Source: Ruminococcus sp. | GTDB taxonomy: Bacteria > Bacillota > Clostridia > Oscillospirales > Ruminococcaceae | Length of the DNA: 64,000 nucleotides | NCBI GenBank assembly: GCA_015066785.1 | Contig: SVNT01000002.1 | Coordinates: forward strand, 248,001-312,000 | Direction of reading: 5' to 3' | In this document: one piece after another, positions 1 to 7,813 of the stretch | Layout: each line of letters opens with the position of its first letter | How positions within the stretch are numbered: the first letter of the stretch is position 1 | Program-made: the position numbers and the translations under genes | The notes under the pieces: generated by a model | Told to the model about the DNA's origin: nothing | What the model saw: only the letters and a program-made list of their open reading frames with translations | Database searches by the model: none

Positions 1-2
1 CG

Positions 3-437
3 ATGGACTTTTATATCGACGCTATAAAATTAATGCTCAGCAAGCGCAAGCCTGAAAGCAAAAAGATAGTATGGGAGCAGCTTTTTGCAACAGAGACCAT
101 AACGCATAGTGTGCATAAGAATCCTAAGATGATGAAATACATTACAGAAAACGAAAAAAGATGTATGTCTGTAATGAGTATGGAATTTGCAAACACATAT
201 CTCATAAACGATTGCGTAACCATAGCGGATATAGCAAAATCCGAACTGCATTCCATGAAACATTTCGGAAAGGACAGTGACAATAAATGCGGATATGCGC
301 TTATCGGGGCGGTGTACGCAAAATATACGGGAAAATCCGAAGCGGCGGTTTCGCAGCAAAGGGAAATCTATCGCAACAAGATGAATCCCGATGATTTTAA
401 TACACACTTACCGTATGATTTTTTTAATAGAGGTTAA
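3..437 (+). CDS. Unknown protein, probably 5'-truncated by the window edge
   Basis: This reading frame gives 144 residues and is open to the window edge. The ATG at position 3 may be internal, because only two bases precede it and no ribosome site can be seen. The product is soluble-looking and mainly helical, with no signal peptide, no membrane segment and no motif I recognise. It ends three bases before the next gene, so it is probably the first visible member of the kinase/helicase operon. No function is assigned. Confidence 0.6.
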   Translation: MDFYIDAIKLMLSKRKPESKKIVWEQLFATETITHSVHKNPKMMKYITENEKRCMSVMSMEFANTYLINDCVTIADIAKSELHSMKHFGKDSDNKCGYALIGAVYAKYTGKSEAAVSQQREIYRNKMNPDDFNTHLPYDFFNRG

Positions 438-440
438 AAT

Positions 441-2021
441 ATGAGTAACTTTGATTTTGCAAAACAGTTTACGGCGGATATGTTTAAAAATCAGGAAGTA
501 TATGAACATATCAGAAGTGCAGTAGAGCATATTATGATTTCTGAAAAAAACCTCTATATAGATTATTTCAAGTCGGGGACAGAAATCAGGCAGGCACTTG
601 AGAATTTTGTGTACGGTGTTATGAAAGAAACCAACATGTATAACAAGGTTGTCAGTCGTAATAACGATAAACCTGCACTGAGCGATTATGTCTATAAGCT
701 CAGAGAGAGCAAATATTTCAAAGAAGACGGCGATAACTATAAATTTGAAAACATGAACGGGAAAATTATCTCAAGCAAAATCAAGTACAGATTTGATTTT
801 CTGAAAAATCTTGCAAATTCGTTCAGTCATTCAAACATAAAAGTAAGCAAAGAGGAGACTTATCCGAGAATATCTTATAAAAATGTAAAGCTTGCGATAG
901 AACTGTTTCATTCTCTCTTTGTTGAGCTTGCAAGAAAAAAAGACATTATCATCAAAGAGAAATTTTCGGACGCCAGAATCCCTGTCGGCAATTTTATAAC
1001 AGACGAATATATAATACCCGCAGACAGAGACCGTTCAAAATGCACAGCAGAAATACTTGCCCATACAGTTGACAGTCACAATAATATTCAGGCGTACTAT
1101 ATTCTCAGAATATATGAGATGAAAAACGTCTATGAAAAGCATCTTAATCTTCTGAAAAGAAATATCATATCATTTACTCATTCCAGTGCGGATGAAGTTG
1201 ATGGTATCGTAAAAGGCACAGTTCCCGTTCAGGAAGTCACGCCTATAAACCCTGAATCCATTACGCCGGACAGCCATTACATAATAAGCTACAGATTCAG
1301 CAAAAAGCCGATGCCTCTCAATGACGAAATTCTTAAGAAAATGACGATGAAGGAAAGAATTAAAATTTCTTCGAGAATTTCAGAATGTCTTTTCAGGCTT
1401 CAGTATACCGTGTCCGATGAACCCCCGGCTGAAAAGCAAGAACCCGTAGCAGTACCTGAGCAGGTTGCAGAAAAGCCGTCGTTCAGAAATCTTTTCGGTT
1501 TATTGAAAAAGAAAGCTCCTGCTTCCGATCCTGCGCCTGTTGAAGAAAGCGTTGTTGAAAGCGTCGTGGGATACAAGAAGAAAGAATTCCCTATATTCCA
1601 CAGAATGCTTAATTACGAAAGCATTTATATATGTGATTTCAACGGCAGGTATGTGCCGTATATAACCAAGTTCGATTTTGCTAAAATCGAAGGTATAGGC
1701 TCGACTGTAAAAAGAGCAGTTCATGACACAAAAGAACTGATTAATGAAAGTAAGCTCTATAAATATCTCCCGTTCGAATGGATAATGCTTGAGTCCTTTG
1801 AGGAAGATGTGAACGTAGACCTTGCAAAGGTGGACATCTATTCTCTTGGGGTGCTTATTTCCGATATACTTTACGGACAGATTGCAAAAAGTGTTGTTCC
1901 GATATCGGCACTTTCAGACGAAGTGCCCGAAGAAATCAAGGCGTTATTGGAAAGAATGCGTATCGAAGATCCGAGTGAGCGTGCCGATATACTTGAAGTA
2001 AAACAAATATTTGGATTCTAG
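441..2021 (+). CDS. Pseudokinase-like protein with helical N-terminal domain
   Basis: The product has 526 residues and a ribosome site GAGG just before the ATG. Residues 1-165 are helical, and the stretch around FDFLKNLANSFSHS recalls DUF4145/HEPN-like folds; this is a weak resemblance. Residues 190-526 read as a split protein-kinase fold. The catalytic loop is HRMLNYESI where kinases have HRDLKPENI, so the catalytic Asp and the metal-binding Asn are both replaced. It is followed by a DFG-like FDFAK and a helix-F motif, VDIYSLGVLISDIL. A Pro/Ala/Glu-rich insert (about 330-385) interrupts the fold before the catalytic loop. It should therefore be a catalytically dead kinase. The next gene encodes an apparently active kinase, so this one may be its regulator or scaffold. 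Confidence 0.6.
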   Translation: MSNFDFAKQFTADMFKNQEVYEHIRSAVEHIMISEKNLYIDYFKSGTEIRQALENFVYGVMKETNMYNKVVSRNNDKPALSDYVYKLRESKYFKEDGDNYKFENMNGKIISSKIKYRFDFLKNLANSFSHSNIKVSKEETYPRISYKNVKLAIELFHSLFVELARKKDIIIKEKFSDARIPVGNFITDEYIIPADRDRSKCTAEILAHTVDSHNNIQAYYILRIYEMKNVYEKHLNLLKRNIISFTHSSADEVDGIVKGTVPVQEVTPINPESITPDSHYIISYRFSKKPMPLNDEILKKMTMKERIKISSRISECLFRLQYTVSDEPPAEKQEPVAVPEQVAEKPSFRNLFGLLKKKAPASDPAPVEESVVESVVGYKKKEFPIFHRMLNYESIYICDFNGRYVPYITKFDFAKIEGIGSTVKRAVHDTKELINESKLYKYLPFEWIMLESFEEDVNVDLAKVDIYSLGVLISDILYGQIAKSVVPISALSDEVPEEIKALLERMRIEDPSERADILEVKQIFGF

Positions 2022-2031
2022 GGGTGATTTT

Positions 2032-2907
2032 TTGTCAGGTATAGTTACATTCAACAGTGCCCACAGGTATAATCTTGATGACAATAATAAGATTGAAACC
2101 AGCAATGGAATGGTGTATTTTTCTCAGGACCTTGACCTTATGAGAAGGGTGCTGATAAAAGTCACTCAAATAGAAGGCAGAAACAAGAATGAGATCAATA
2201 CCGCATTGAAAAAAGCCATGTCTGAAGTCAGGGCCATGGTGGCGGTGGAGGATGAAAGACTCAACATACCAAGAATCCACAACACTTTTTTTGATGAAAA
2301 AGAATTAAAGCTTTACGTTGTTATGGAGTTCATAAAGGGGCAGAACCTGAAACAGCTGATGAATACTGCATCGGAAGAAAATTTCATCAGATGGATGGCT
2401 GAAATCGCAAAAATACTCAGCACCCTTGAAAAAAAGAGAATCTATCATAAAGATATAAAACCCGACAACATAATGATAGGGCCTAAAAACGAAGCGTATC
2501 TGATAGATTTTGATATCAGCGTTTCCACCCCGAATCAGTATGAGGGGACAATGTTTTACAAAGCTCCTGAAATGGACAGGGGATCTGCATATCCGGGAAG
2601 AGATAAGGTTGATATGTTCTCTCTTGGTGTTATAATGTATGAATTCTATACAGGGAAGCTCCCGAAGAGGCCGATTGACTATTCTGCGGACGCTTCCGTT
2701 TTTTCGTGGAAGAAATTCATAGAACCGAAAGAGAAAAATCCCGGGATGAATTCGTTTGCAAATGATTGTATCGTGAAATGTATGAAAATGAACCCGAAAG
2801 AGAGATACCGCGATAACAATGAGCTTGCGGCACAGCTTTATGATTTGTTGAGGAGGATAAGATCCGATGGAAAATCAGCAAGAAATGCGCGAACAGATGG
2901 AACGTGA
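2032..2907 (+). CDS. Hanks-type serine/threonine protein kinase
   Basis: The product is a 291-residue cytoplasmic kinase. I chose the TTG at 2032 because AGGGGTGA lies 4-5 bases upstream; an upstream in-frame TTG at 2011 lies inside the previous gene and has no ribosome site. Visible motifs are the ATP-anchoring Lys in VLIKV, the catalytic loop YHKDIKPDNIMI (HKD instead of HRD), DFD instead of DFG, KAPEMD and VDMFSLGVIMYEF. The glycine loop is poor, with a single Gly. The catalytic Asp and Asn are intact, so activity is likely. There are no PASTA repeats and no membrane segment, so it is not a PrkC-type cell-wall kinase. It overlaps the small downstream gene by 41 bases, which implies coupled translation with its pseudokinase and helicase neighbours. 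Confidence 0.8.
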   Translation: MSGIVTFNSAHRYNLDDNNKIETSNGMVYFSQDLDLMRRVLIKVTQIEGRNKNEINTALKKAMSEVRAMVAVEDERLNIPRIHNTFFDEKELKLYVVMEFIKGQNLKQLMNTASEENFIRWMAEIAKILSTLEKKRIYHKDIKPDNIMIGPKNEAYLIDFDISVSTPNQYEGTMFYKAPEMDRGSAYPGRDKVDMFSLGVIMYEFYTGKLPKRPIDYSADASVFSWKKFIEPKEKNPGMNSFANDCIVKCMKMNPKERYRDNNELAAQLYDLLRRIRSDGKSARNARTDGT

Positions 2908-3025
2908 TATAAAAAAGATGCTCAATATACCGAATGGTATGGATTTTAAAGAATATGACCCGGACGAATTCGAACTTTCCGACGAAATAAAAGAAAGATG
3001 GTTGAATAATGGGGAAAATAATTAA
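2867..3025 (+). CDS. 52-residue acidic small protein in kinase/helicase operon
   Basis: This is a small gene starting at the ATG at 2867, with a perfect AGGAGG at 2851-2856, ten bases upstream. It overlaps the kinase gene by 41 bases and the helicase gene by 17 bases. The product is MENQQEMREQ... ending in RWLNNGENN, with an amphipathic N-terminal helix, an Asp/Glu-rich middle and no Cys. The strong ribosome site in such a compressed layout argues that it is translated. Its function is unknown; a kinase substrate or an adaptor for the helicase would fit the position, but that is inference. Confidence 0.6.
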   Translation: MENQQEMREQMERDIKKMLNIPNGMDFKEYDPDEFELSDEIKERWLNNGENN

Positions 3026-6000
3026 ACTTGAAAATAAGGTCGTTATCAATGGCGACCTTGATTTTATTATGAGCAAAGCGGCGTATAAGCAGATGGGAAG
3101 CCAGTCTGTTATGAACAATATTGCAAGTTTTCTTTCATCAAATAACGGACTTCTTATATCTGTGAGAGAAGACAAGCTTAATTCATGTCTGATAAAAGTT
3201 TATCTTCCGAACGGAATAATAAATTGCAGAATAAACCTCGATAAAGATAAAGGCGCACTTATGATAACGTCTTTTACAGAAAACACCATGGACAATACAA
3301 ATATAGCACTTTCACGAGGGGTGGTATTTTATTTTAACCGCGTAACCGTTAAAGTGACTCTCGAAGAAATCCGCAGGTTGTATGAAAACGGCAGTTTCAG
3401 CACACATGATGTTGACCGTGGTTTTAATCAGAGCGGAGTTATAGGAATCAGAAAAATCCTTGATTATTTTCATGAAAACAACATTTCGGAAGATAACGAC
3501 ATAAAGCATGAGAAAAAAGAACCCGATGAAGAGTTGAAGAGAATGCTTGACACAGCAGAGCATTACTCTCTCCTTGCGTATGATCTTGAAAGCAAAAAAA
3601 TAATTGAAAGTGGAAAAACGGCATATTTCGGCATAGAATCAGTAGAATACGATCGCAATGACAGGACAGCGTACAGGTTCAATGTTTTTGAAATGGATGA
3701 GAAGCTGTTTAAAGCTAAAGTGCAGGTGGCAGTCGAATCAAGAACAGGGAAGATTTATTCGGCAGAAATAACATCTGTTATAAAAGAGGATGACGAGTCA
3801 CCTGCCGTTGCGGTGATTCTTCTTTTTGAAAAACAGGTAAGTATAAATGAGTTTGAAAGCTCAGGGTTTATCTCGCTGTCTTCCTCTACCGTAAACAGAG
3901 ATGTTCAGTGTGAGGCTATAAAAAAACTGCGTTCAGGCGAGGCCAACGCGAAATATATGGATGATGTTATCGGTAAAAATAATCCCTCGGGATTTGAAAA
4001 CAAGGATTTATCTGAGGTTATAAATAAACTTCAGGCAAAAAAATATCCCCCAAACGCAAGTCAGATGGAGGCAATAAAAAAGGGAATAAATTCAAAGGAT
4101 GTATTTCTTGTAATGGGACCTCCAGGAACAGGAAAAACCACAGTAATCCTTGAGTGGATAAAGTATTTTGTGTTTGTCGAAAACAAGAGGGTGCTTGTAT
4201 CTTCCCAGAATAACAAGGCAGTGGATAATGTCCTTGCAAGAATAGCAGAAGAAAAGGGCATTGACGTAATAAGAATAGGCTCGGAAAGCAAAATGCAGTC
4301 CGATGTAATCCCGTATATGTTTGAGAATAAACTCGCAAATCTCAGAAACAGTATTGATGAGTCAACATCAGACGGGATAGAAACGCTGAATTCTTTAATC
4401 ATCAGATGGGGAAATTACAAAAACAGATTTGATGATATATATGATTTGTATTGTGAATATAAGGAACGACGTAAAAATTTCGAGGTTATCGTTCAGAAAA
4501 ATCTGGCGAGAGTATATCATGATATAAAGGGTATTGTCAGGGAAATAGAAGAATACAGAGAAGATCTCAGGGAACTAAAAGAACAGATAGAAATCATTTT
4601 TGCTAAAATAAAAGAATATGAAAGCTCAGACACGTTTATCAAGGTGATAAAATTTCTGCCCAACTGTTTCAGAAAGTTGTCCATAAAAAGAAAAGCAGAG
4701 CTTCATTCGTTATTATCGAAAGAATACAGAAGAAAAAACGAAAAATATGAAGCAAAAAAGCAGGAATTCAACGACTGGTGTGATAAGATTTTTATAGGAA
4801 GTTACTCTGCGCTTTATGAACTGTATCACAAATGTTATTATTCCTCGGCAGACGTTGCACTTATGCCGTCTGTCATAGAGAACAAGTGGAAGTATTTTTA
4901 TGATTTGCACAATATCGCAATAGAGTCTGTTGATGATTATGAAAAAGTAAAAAGTGAACTTGACTCAAATATGAAGAAAGCAGTAGAGCTTAAAAATCTT
5001 CTGGAAAAATGGCACGATAATATAATAAATACGCAGAACTACGCCCTCAACAGTCTGATCCTTGAAAATGTAAATCTTGTCGGGGCAACATGTATCGGCA
5101 TAAACTCCCAGAAAAGATTTGCCAGCCTCGAATTTGACGTCACTATAATAGACGAGGCCGGACAGATACAGATACATAATGCGCTTGTTCCCATGAGTGT
5201 TTCGAACAAGCTGATTATGCTTGGCGACCACAAGCAGATTCCGCCACAGGCAGATTCGGAACTGATGGATTTATGTGATGAAAACGAAATTGAAACCGAA
5301 CTTCTTGAAAAGAGTCTGTTTGAAAAAATGTACGAAATGCTCCCTGAAAGCAATAAGACCATGCTTGATACCCAGTACAGAATGCCGGGGGAAATAGCTG
5401 ACGTTATATCCGACTGGTTCTACGACGGGAAATATTATTCGCACGAAAGTAAGCGCAATCTGAAGAGTCCTGTTCCGTCATTGTCATCAAAGCCGTTCCT
5501 TATTATAGACACATCGGTTGATAAAACAAGATTTGAAACCAAAATCGAAGGCGGCGGCTGCCGCAATAATCTTGAGGCAGATGTTATAAGAAAAACTGTG
5601 GAATTCATCGTAGATACAACAGATTATGACATAAAAGAAATCGGCATAATTTCAGCTTATTCTTCGCAGGTCGCACTTATCAAGAAGAAACTGAAGAAAA
5701 AAATCGGCGAAAACGAGGTTAAGGAAATGGTGGCGACCCTCGATAGCTTTCAAGGGCAGGAAAGAGATATTATCATTTATAGCTTTACAAAAAGCTCAAA
5801 GGTTTCTCCGAGATACAAGCGTATAGGTTTCCTTAAAGAGCTGAGAAGACTTAATGTTGCTATGTCCAGATGCAAGAAGATGCTTATTCTTGTGGGGGAT
5901 ATGAAATTTCTCAGAGAGTGTATGAATCAGTCGGGACCGAATGGAGAAAATCAATACGAGAAAAGCGAAAAGCAGTTTTCGGATTTTGTTACCAAGGTCT

Positions 6001-6074
6001 GCGAAGCAGCTGACAAGGGATACGGAGAATTTATACAGGTCGACAGCTTTTTAAAAAAATTGGGTGGTGAGTAA
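3009..6074 (+). CDS. UPF1/DNA2-like superfamily 1 helicase
   Basis: The product has 1021 residues. An N-terminal region of about 350 residues matches nothing I know. It is followed by an SF1B helicase core (AAA_11/AAA_12 type): Walker A GPPGTGKTT near residue 370, Walker B IIDEAGQ near 714, motif III LGDHKQIPP near 739, TQYRMPGEI near 789, motif V LDSFQGQERDIIIYS near 910, and motif VI LRRLNVAMSRCKKML near 945. About 250 residues between Walker A and Walker B are charged and probably coiled coil, the usual place of the 1B/1C insertions. Such enzymes translocate on RNA or single-stranded DNA. All catalytic motifs look intact. The gene sits between a kinase module and a winged-helix-like gene, an arrangement common in predicted conflict or defence islands, but the role here is unproven. 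Confidence 0.85.
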   Translation: MGKIIKLENKVVINGDLDFIMSKAAYKQMGSQSVMNNIASFLSSNNGLLISVREDKLNSCLIKVYLPNGIINCRINLDKDKGALMITSFTENTMDNTNIALSRGVVFYFNRVTVKVTLEEIRRLYENGSFSTHDVDRGFNQSGVIGIRKILDYFHENNISEDNDIKHEKKEPDEELKRMLDTAEHYSLLAYDLESKKIIESGKTAYFGIESVEYDRNDRTAYRFNVFEMDEKLFKAKVQVAVESRTGKIYSAEITSVIKEDDESPAVAVILLFEKQVSINEFESSGFISLSSSTVNRDVQCEAIKKLRSGEANAKYMDDVIGKNNPSGFENKDLSEVINKLQAKKYPPNASQMEAIKKGINSKDVFLVMGPPGTGKTTVILEWIKYFVFVENKRVLVSSQNNKAVDNVLARIAEEKGIDVIRIGSESKMQSDVIPYMFENKLANLRNSIDESTSDGIETLNSLIIRWGNYKNRFDDIYDLYCEYKERRKNFEVIVQKNLARVYHDIKGIVREIEEYREDLRELKEQIEIIFAKIKEYESSDTFIKVIKFLPNCFRKLSIKRKAELHSLLSKEYRRKNEKYEAKKQEFNDWCDKIFIGSYSALYELYHKCYYSSADVALMPSVIENKWKYFYDLHNIAIESVDDYEKVKSELDSNMKKAVELKNLLEKWHDNIINTQNYALNSLILENVNLVGATCIGINSQKRFASLEFDVTIIDEAGQIQIHNALVPMSVSNKLIMLGDHKQIPPQADSELMDLCDENEIETELLEKSLFEKMYEMLPESNKTMLDTQYRMPGEIADVISDWFYDGKYYSHESKRNLKSPVPSLSSKPFLIIDTSVDKTRFETKIEGGGCRNNLEADVIRKTVEFIVDTTDYDIKEIGIISAYSSQVALIKKKLKKKIGENEVKEMVATLDSFQGQERDIIIYSFTKSSKVSPRYKRIGFLKELRRLNVAMSRCKKMLILVGDMKFLRECMNQSGPNGENQYEKSEKQFSDFVTKVCEAADKGYGEFIQVDSFLKKLGGE

Positions 6075-6076
6075 TT

Positions 6077-7309
6077 ATGGGTAATGATCAGAAAAAAAGC
6101 AAAGAAGTATTTTACTCTCCCTATGATGCTGTTGCTCTGAAAAATATACTCGAGCATAATAAGAATATCACCGCCGAAGATGTAAAGCAGTTTTTTCCGG
6201 TATACTATCCTGTTGCGTGCATTGAAATTTCTATGACGGAAAGAGATTTTGAAGATTTCGATTTTGTCAATATGACCGTACTGAATATGCTCGCTTTGAA
6301 AATAACGAATATTTCGATTATTTCAGACACCCTGGGTCTCAGCGAAACATATATAAAAAATGTAATAAAAATTCTTTCGGGTTACGGATACGTTGATAAA
6401 TTTATGGGAATTACGCAGATAGGAATGGATTCTATGGAGTCGCAGAAGAAGATAAGCGTACATAGCTCCGCACAGAAATTTCAGGTAGACGCACTTAACG
6501 GCAGAATCCTGAAAGTAGAAGAAACCATGCTTGAAAAAAATCTGAAAAAACCTTCCAAGACGCCGATAGGAATTCCCCACATAGATTATCGTGGAGCGTC
6601 TGTGGAGGAAAGCGAAATCGAAACCATAATACGGCGAAATCCGCAGATGTATCTGCAGGAAAGGGGACATTATCTTAATATAAATGTTGACAGGATAGAT
6701 GATATAAAACTTCTGTCTGTTGATTATTGCAAGGCCTATATGATGAAACTGCAGTCATGTGCCCCGGTTGTGTTTTATATGGCAAAGGGCAATAATCGTT
6801 TTTCGGTGTGGAAATCATTTGGGGTCGACCCCGGGTTTGCAGAAAAATATTCCGTCGAAGAAGAACCGGCTGTAAATTCTCATATGGCCACTGAAAGAAT
6901 ATCACAGGTATATGAGAGTAAAACCATAAAAGCTCACGAGATAACTACGGATAAGATTCTTGAACTGTGTGACTTTGATATCGAAAATATAAGGGCTTTT
7001 GTTGACAGAGCAACGGACAAGCTGATTCTTCATATCAATTCAGATTCCTTCAGAACATTGTCGCGGACAGCCTTTGATATGATTTCCTATCTTTCGGAAG
7101 AAGGTACAGGATTTTTTATCTGTCACAATCTGAATGGTCGTGTCATTGAGATAAAAACAGAGGATGACAAGCTTATTGAGCTTGCAAAGCAACTGAAAAA
7201 GTATGGGAAGAAAATCTCAAAATCAAAACACATTGAAAATAACAGCGGTTGCAGAAATCCGATTGAAAAAATCAAAGAGGCTATTTCAGCTGCCGAAGAA
7301 TCAGATTAA
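6077..7309 (+). CDS. Winged-helix-like protein of unknown function, last gene of operon
   Basis: The product has 410 residues. The start at 6077 follows a GGTGG ribosome site, two bases after the helicase stop. Residues 70-115 (ISDTLGLSETYIKNVIKILSGYGYV) read as a helix-turn-helix that could bind nucleic acid. The rest is mixed alpha/beta with no recognised motif. The charged C-terminal tail contains lysine-rich stretches. A strong terminator follows directly, so this closes the kinase/helicase operon. The family is not recognised. Confidence 0.65.
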   Translation: MGNDQKKSKEVFYSPYDAVALKNILEHNKNITAEDVKQFFPVYYPVACIEISMTERDFEDFDFVNMTVLNMLALKITNISIISDTLGLSETYIKNVIKILSGYGYVDKFMGITQIGMDSMESQKKISVHSSAQKFQVDALNGRILKVEETMLEKNLKKPSKTPIGIPHIDYRGASVEESEIETIIRRNPQMYLQERGHYLNINVDRIDDIKLLSVDYCKAYMMKLQSCAPVVFYMAKGNNRFSVWKSFGVDPGFAEKYSVEEEPAVNSHMATERISQVYESKTIKAHEITTDKILELCDFDIENIRAFVDRATDKLILHINSDSFRTLSRTAFDMISYLSEEGTGFFICHNLNGRVIEIKTEDDKLIELAKQLKKYGKKISKSKHIENNSGCRNPIEKIKEAISAAEESD

Positions 7310-7320
7310 ATAACACTAAT

Positions 7321-7348
7321 CCTCTCCTTTTAAGGAGGGGATTTTTTT
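7321..7348 (+). terminator. Rho-independent terminator of the kinase/helicase operon
   Basis: The hairpin CCTCTCCTT/AAGGAGGGG is followed by seven T. It starts 11 bases after the last stop codon. Confidence 0.85.
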
Positions 7349-7356
7349 ATGCCCTG

Positions 7357-7697
7357 AAAACTTAATCGCCTTACCTGAAAGAGTATATATAAATGTAAGG
7401 GCGAAAACAAAAAAGCTTTGGAATAAAAACTTAATCGTCCCTGAAAAAAGAGTATATAAAATATAAAGGAAAAACAAATTGATTGCAAAGGAGAAATTAT
7501 TATGATTACACTTATTATAGGAATTGTTATAGCTTTGATCATCGTAGACATTATGGTACCGTCTCTTGAATCATCTGAAAATGAAGATGATTATTGGGAC
7601 TGTTGCAAGCTGTTGAGTTACGACGATAATTCATGATAAAAATTATTTTAAAAAACTTAAACAGCTCCTCAAAAAAGAGTATACATAAATGTAAGAG
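7357..7697 (+). repeat. Three dispersed copies of a promoter-like module
   Basis: Related segments of about 45 bp begin at 7357, 7425 and 7651. Each contains AACTTAATCG or a variant, then a CTGAAA-type A-rich stretch, then AGAGTATATA or AGAGTATACA and a TAAATGTAAG-like end. TTAATC and TATATA are separated by 16 bases in copies 1 and 2, and TTAAAC and TATACA by 17 in copy 3, so each could be a promoter. Copies 1 and 2 precede the 44-residue membrane protein, and copy 3 precedes the large lipoprotein. A weaker fourth partial copy (AAAACTCAATCG) starts near 7731. Confidence 0.5.
7502..7636 (+). CDS. 44-residue single-pass membrane protein
   Basis: This is a short gene with the ribosome site AAAGGAG eight bases before the ATG. 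The product begins MITLIIGIVIALIIVDIMV, one membrane segment (residues 2-19), and is followed by an acidic tail with a CC pair (DCCKLL). It stands alone between two promoter-like repeat modules. It could be a small membrane regulator or a type I toxin-like peptide; no antisense RNA gene was identified and no function is claimed. Confidence 0.5.
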   Translation: MITLIIGIVIALIIVDIMVPSLESSENEDDYWDCCKLLSYDDNS

Positions 7698-7813
7698 AAA
7701 AAATTTTTTCAAAAAAATAAAACCAACCGTAAAACTCAATCGTCTAATAGACATAAGGGGCAGGAAAGACCTGCTGAAAACAAAAAAACAATCAAAGAAA
7801 GAGGTAAATTACT

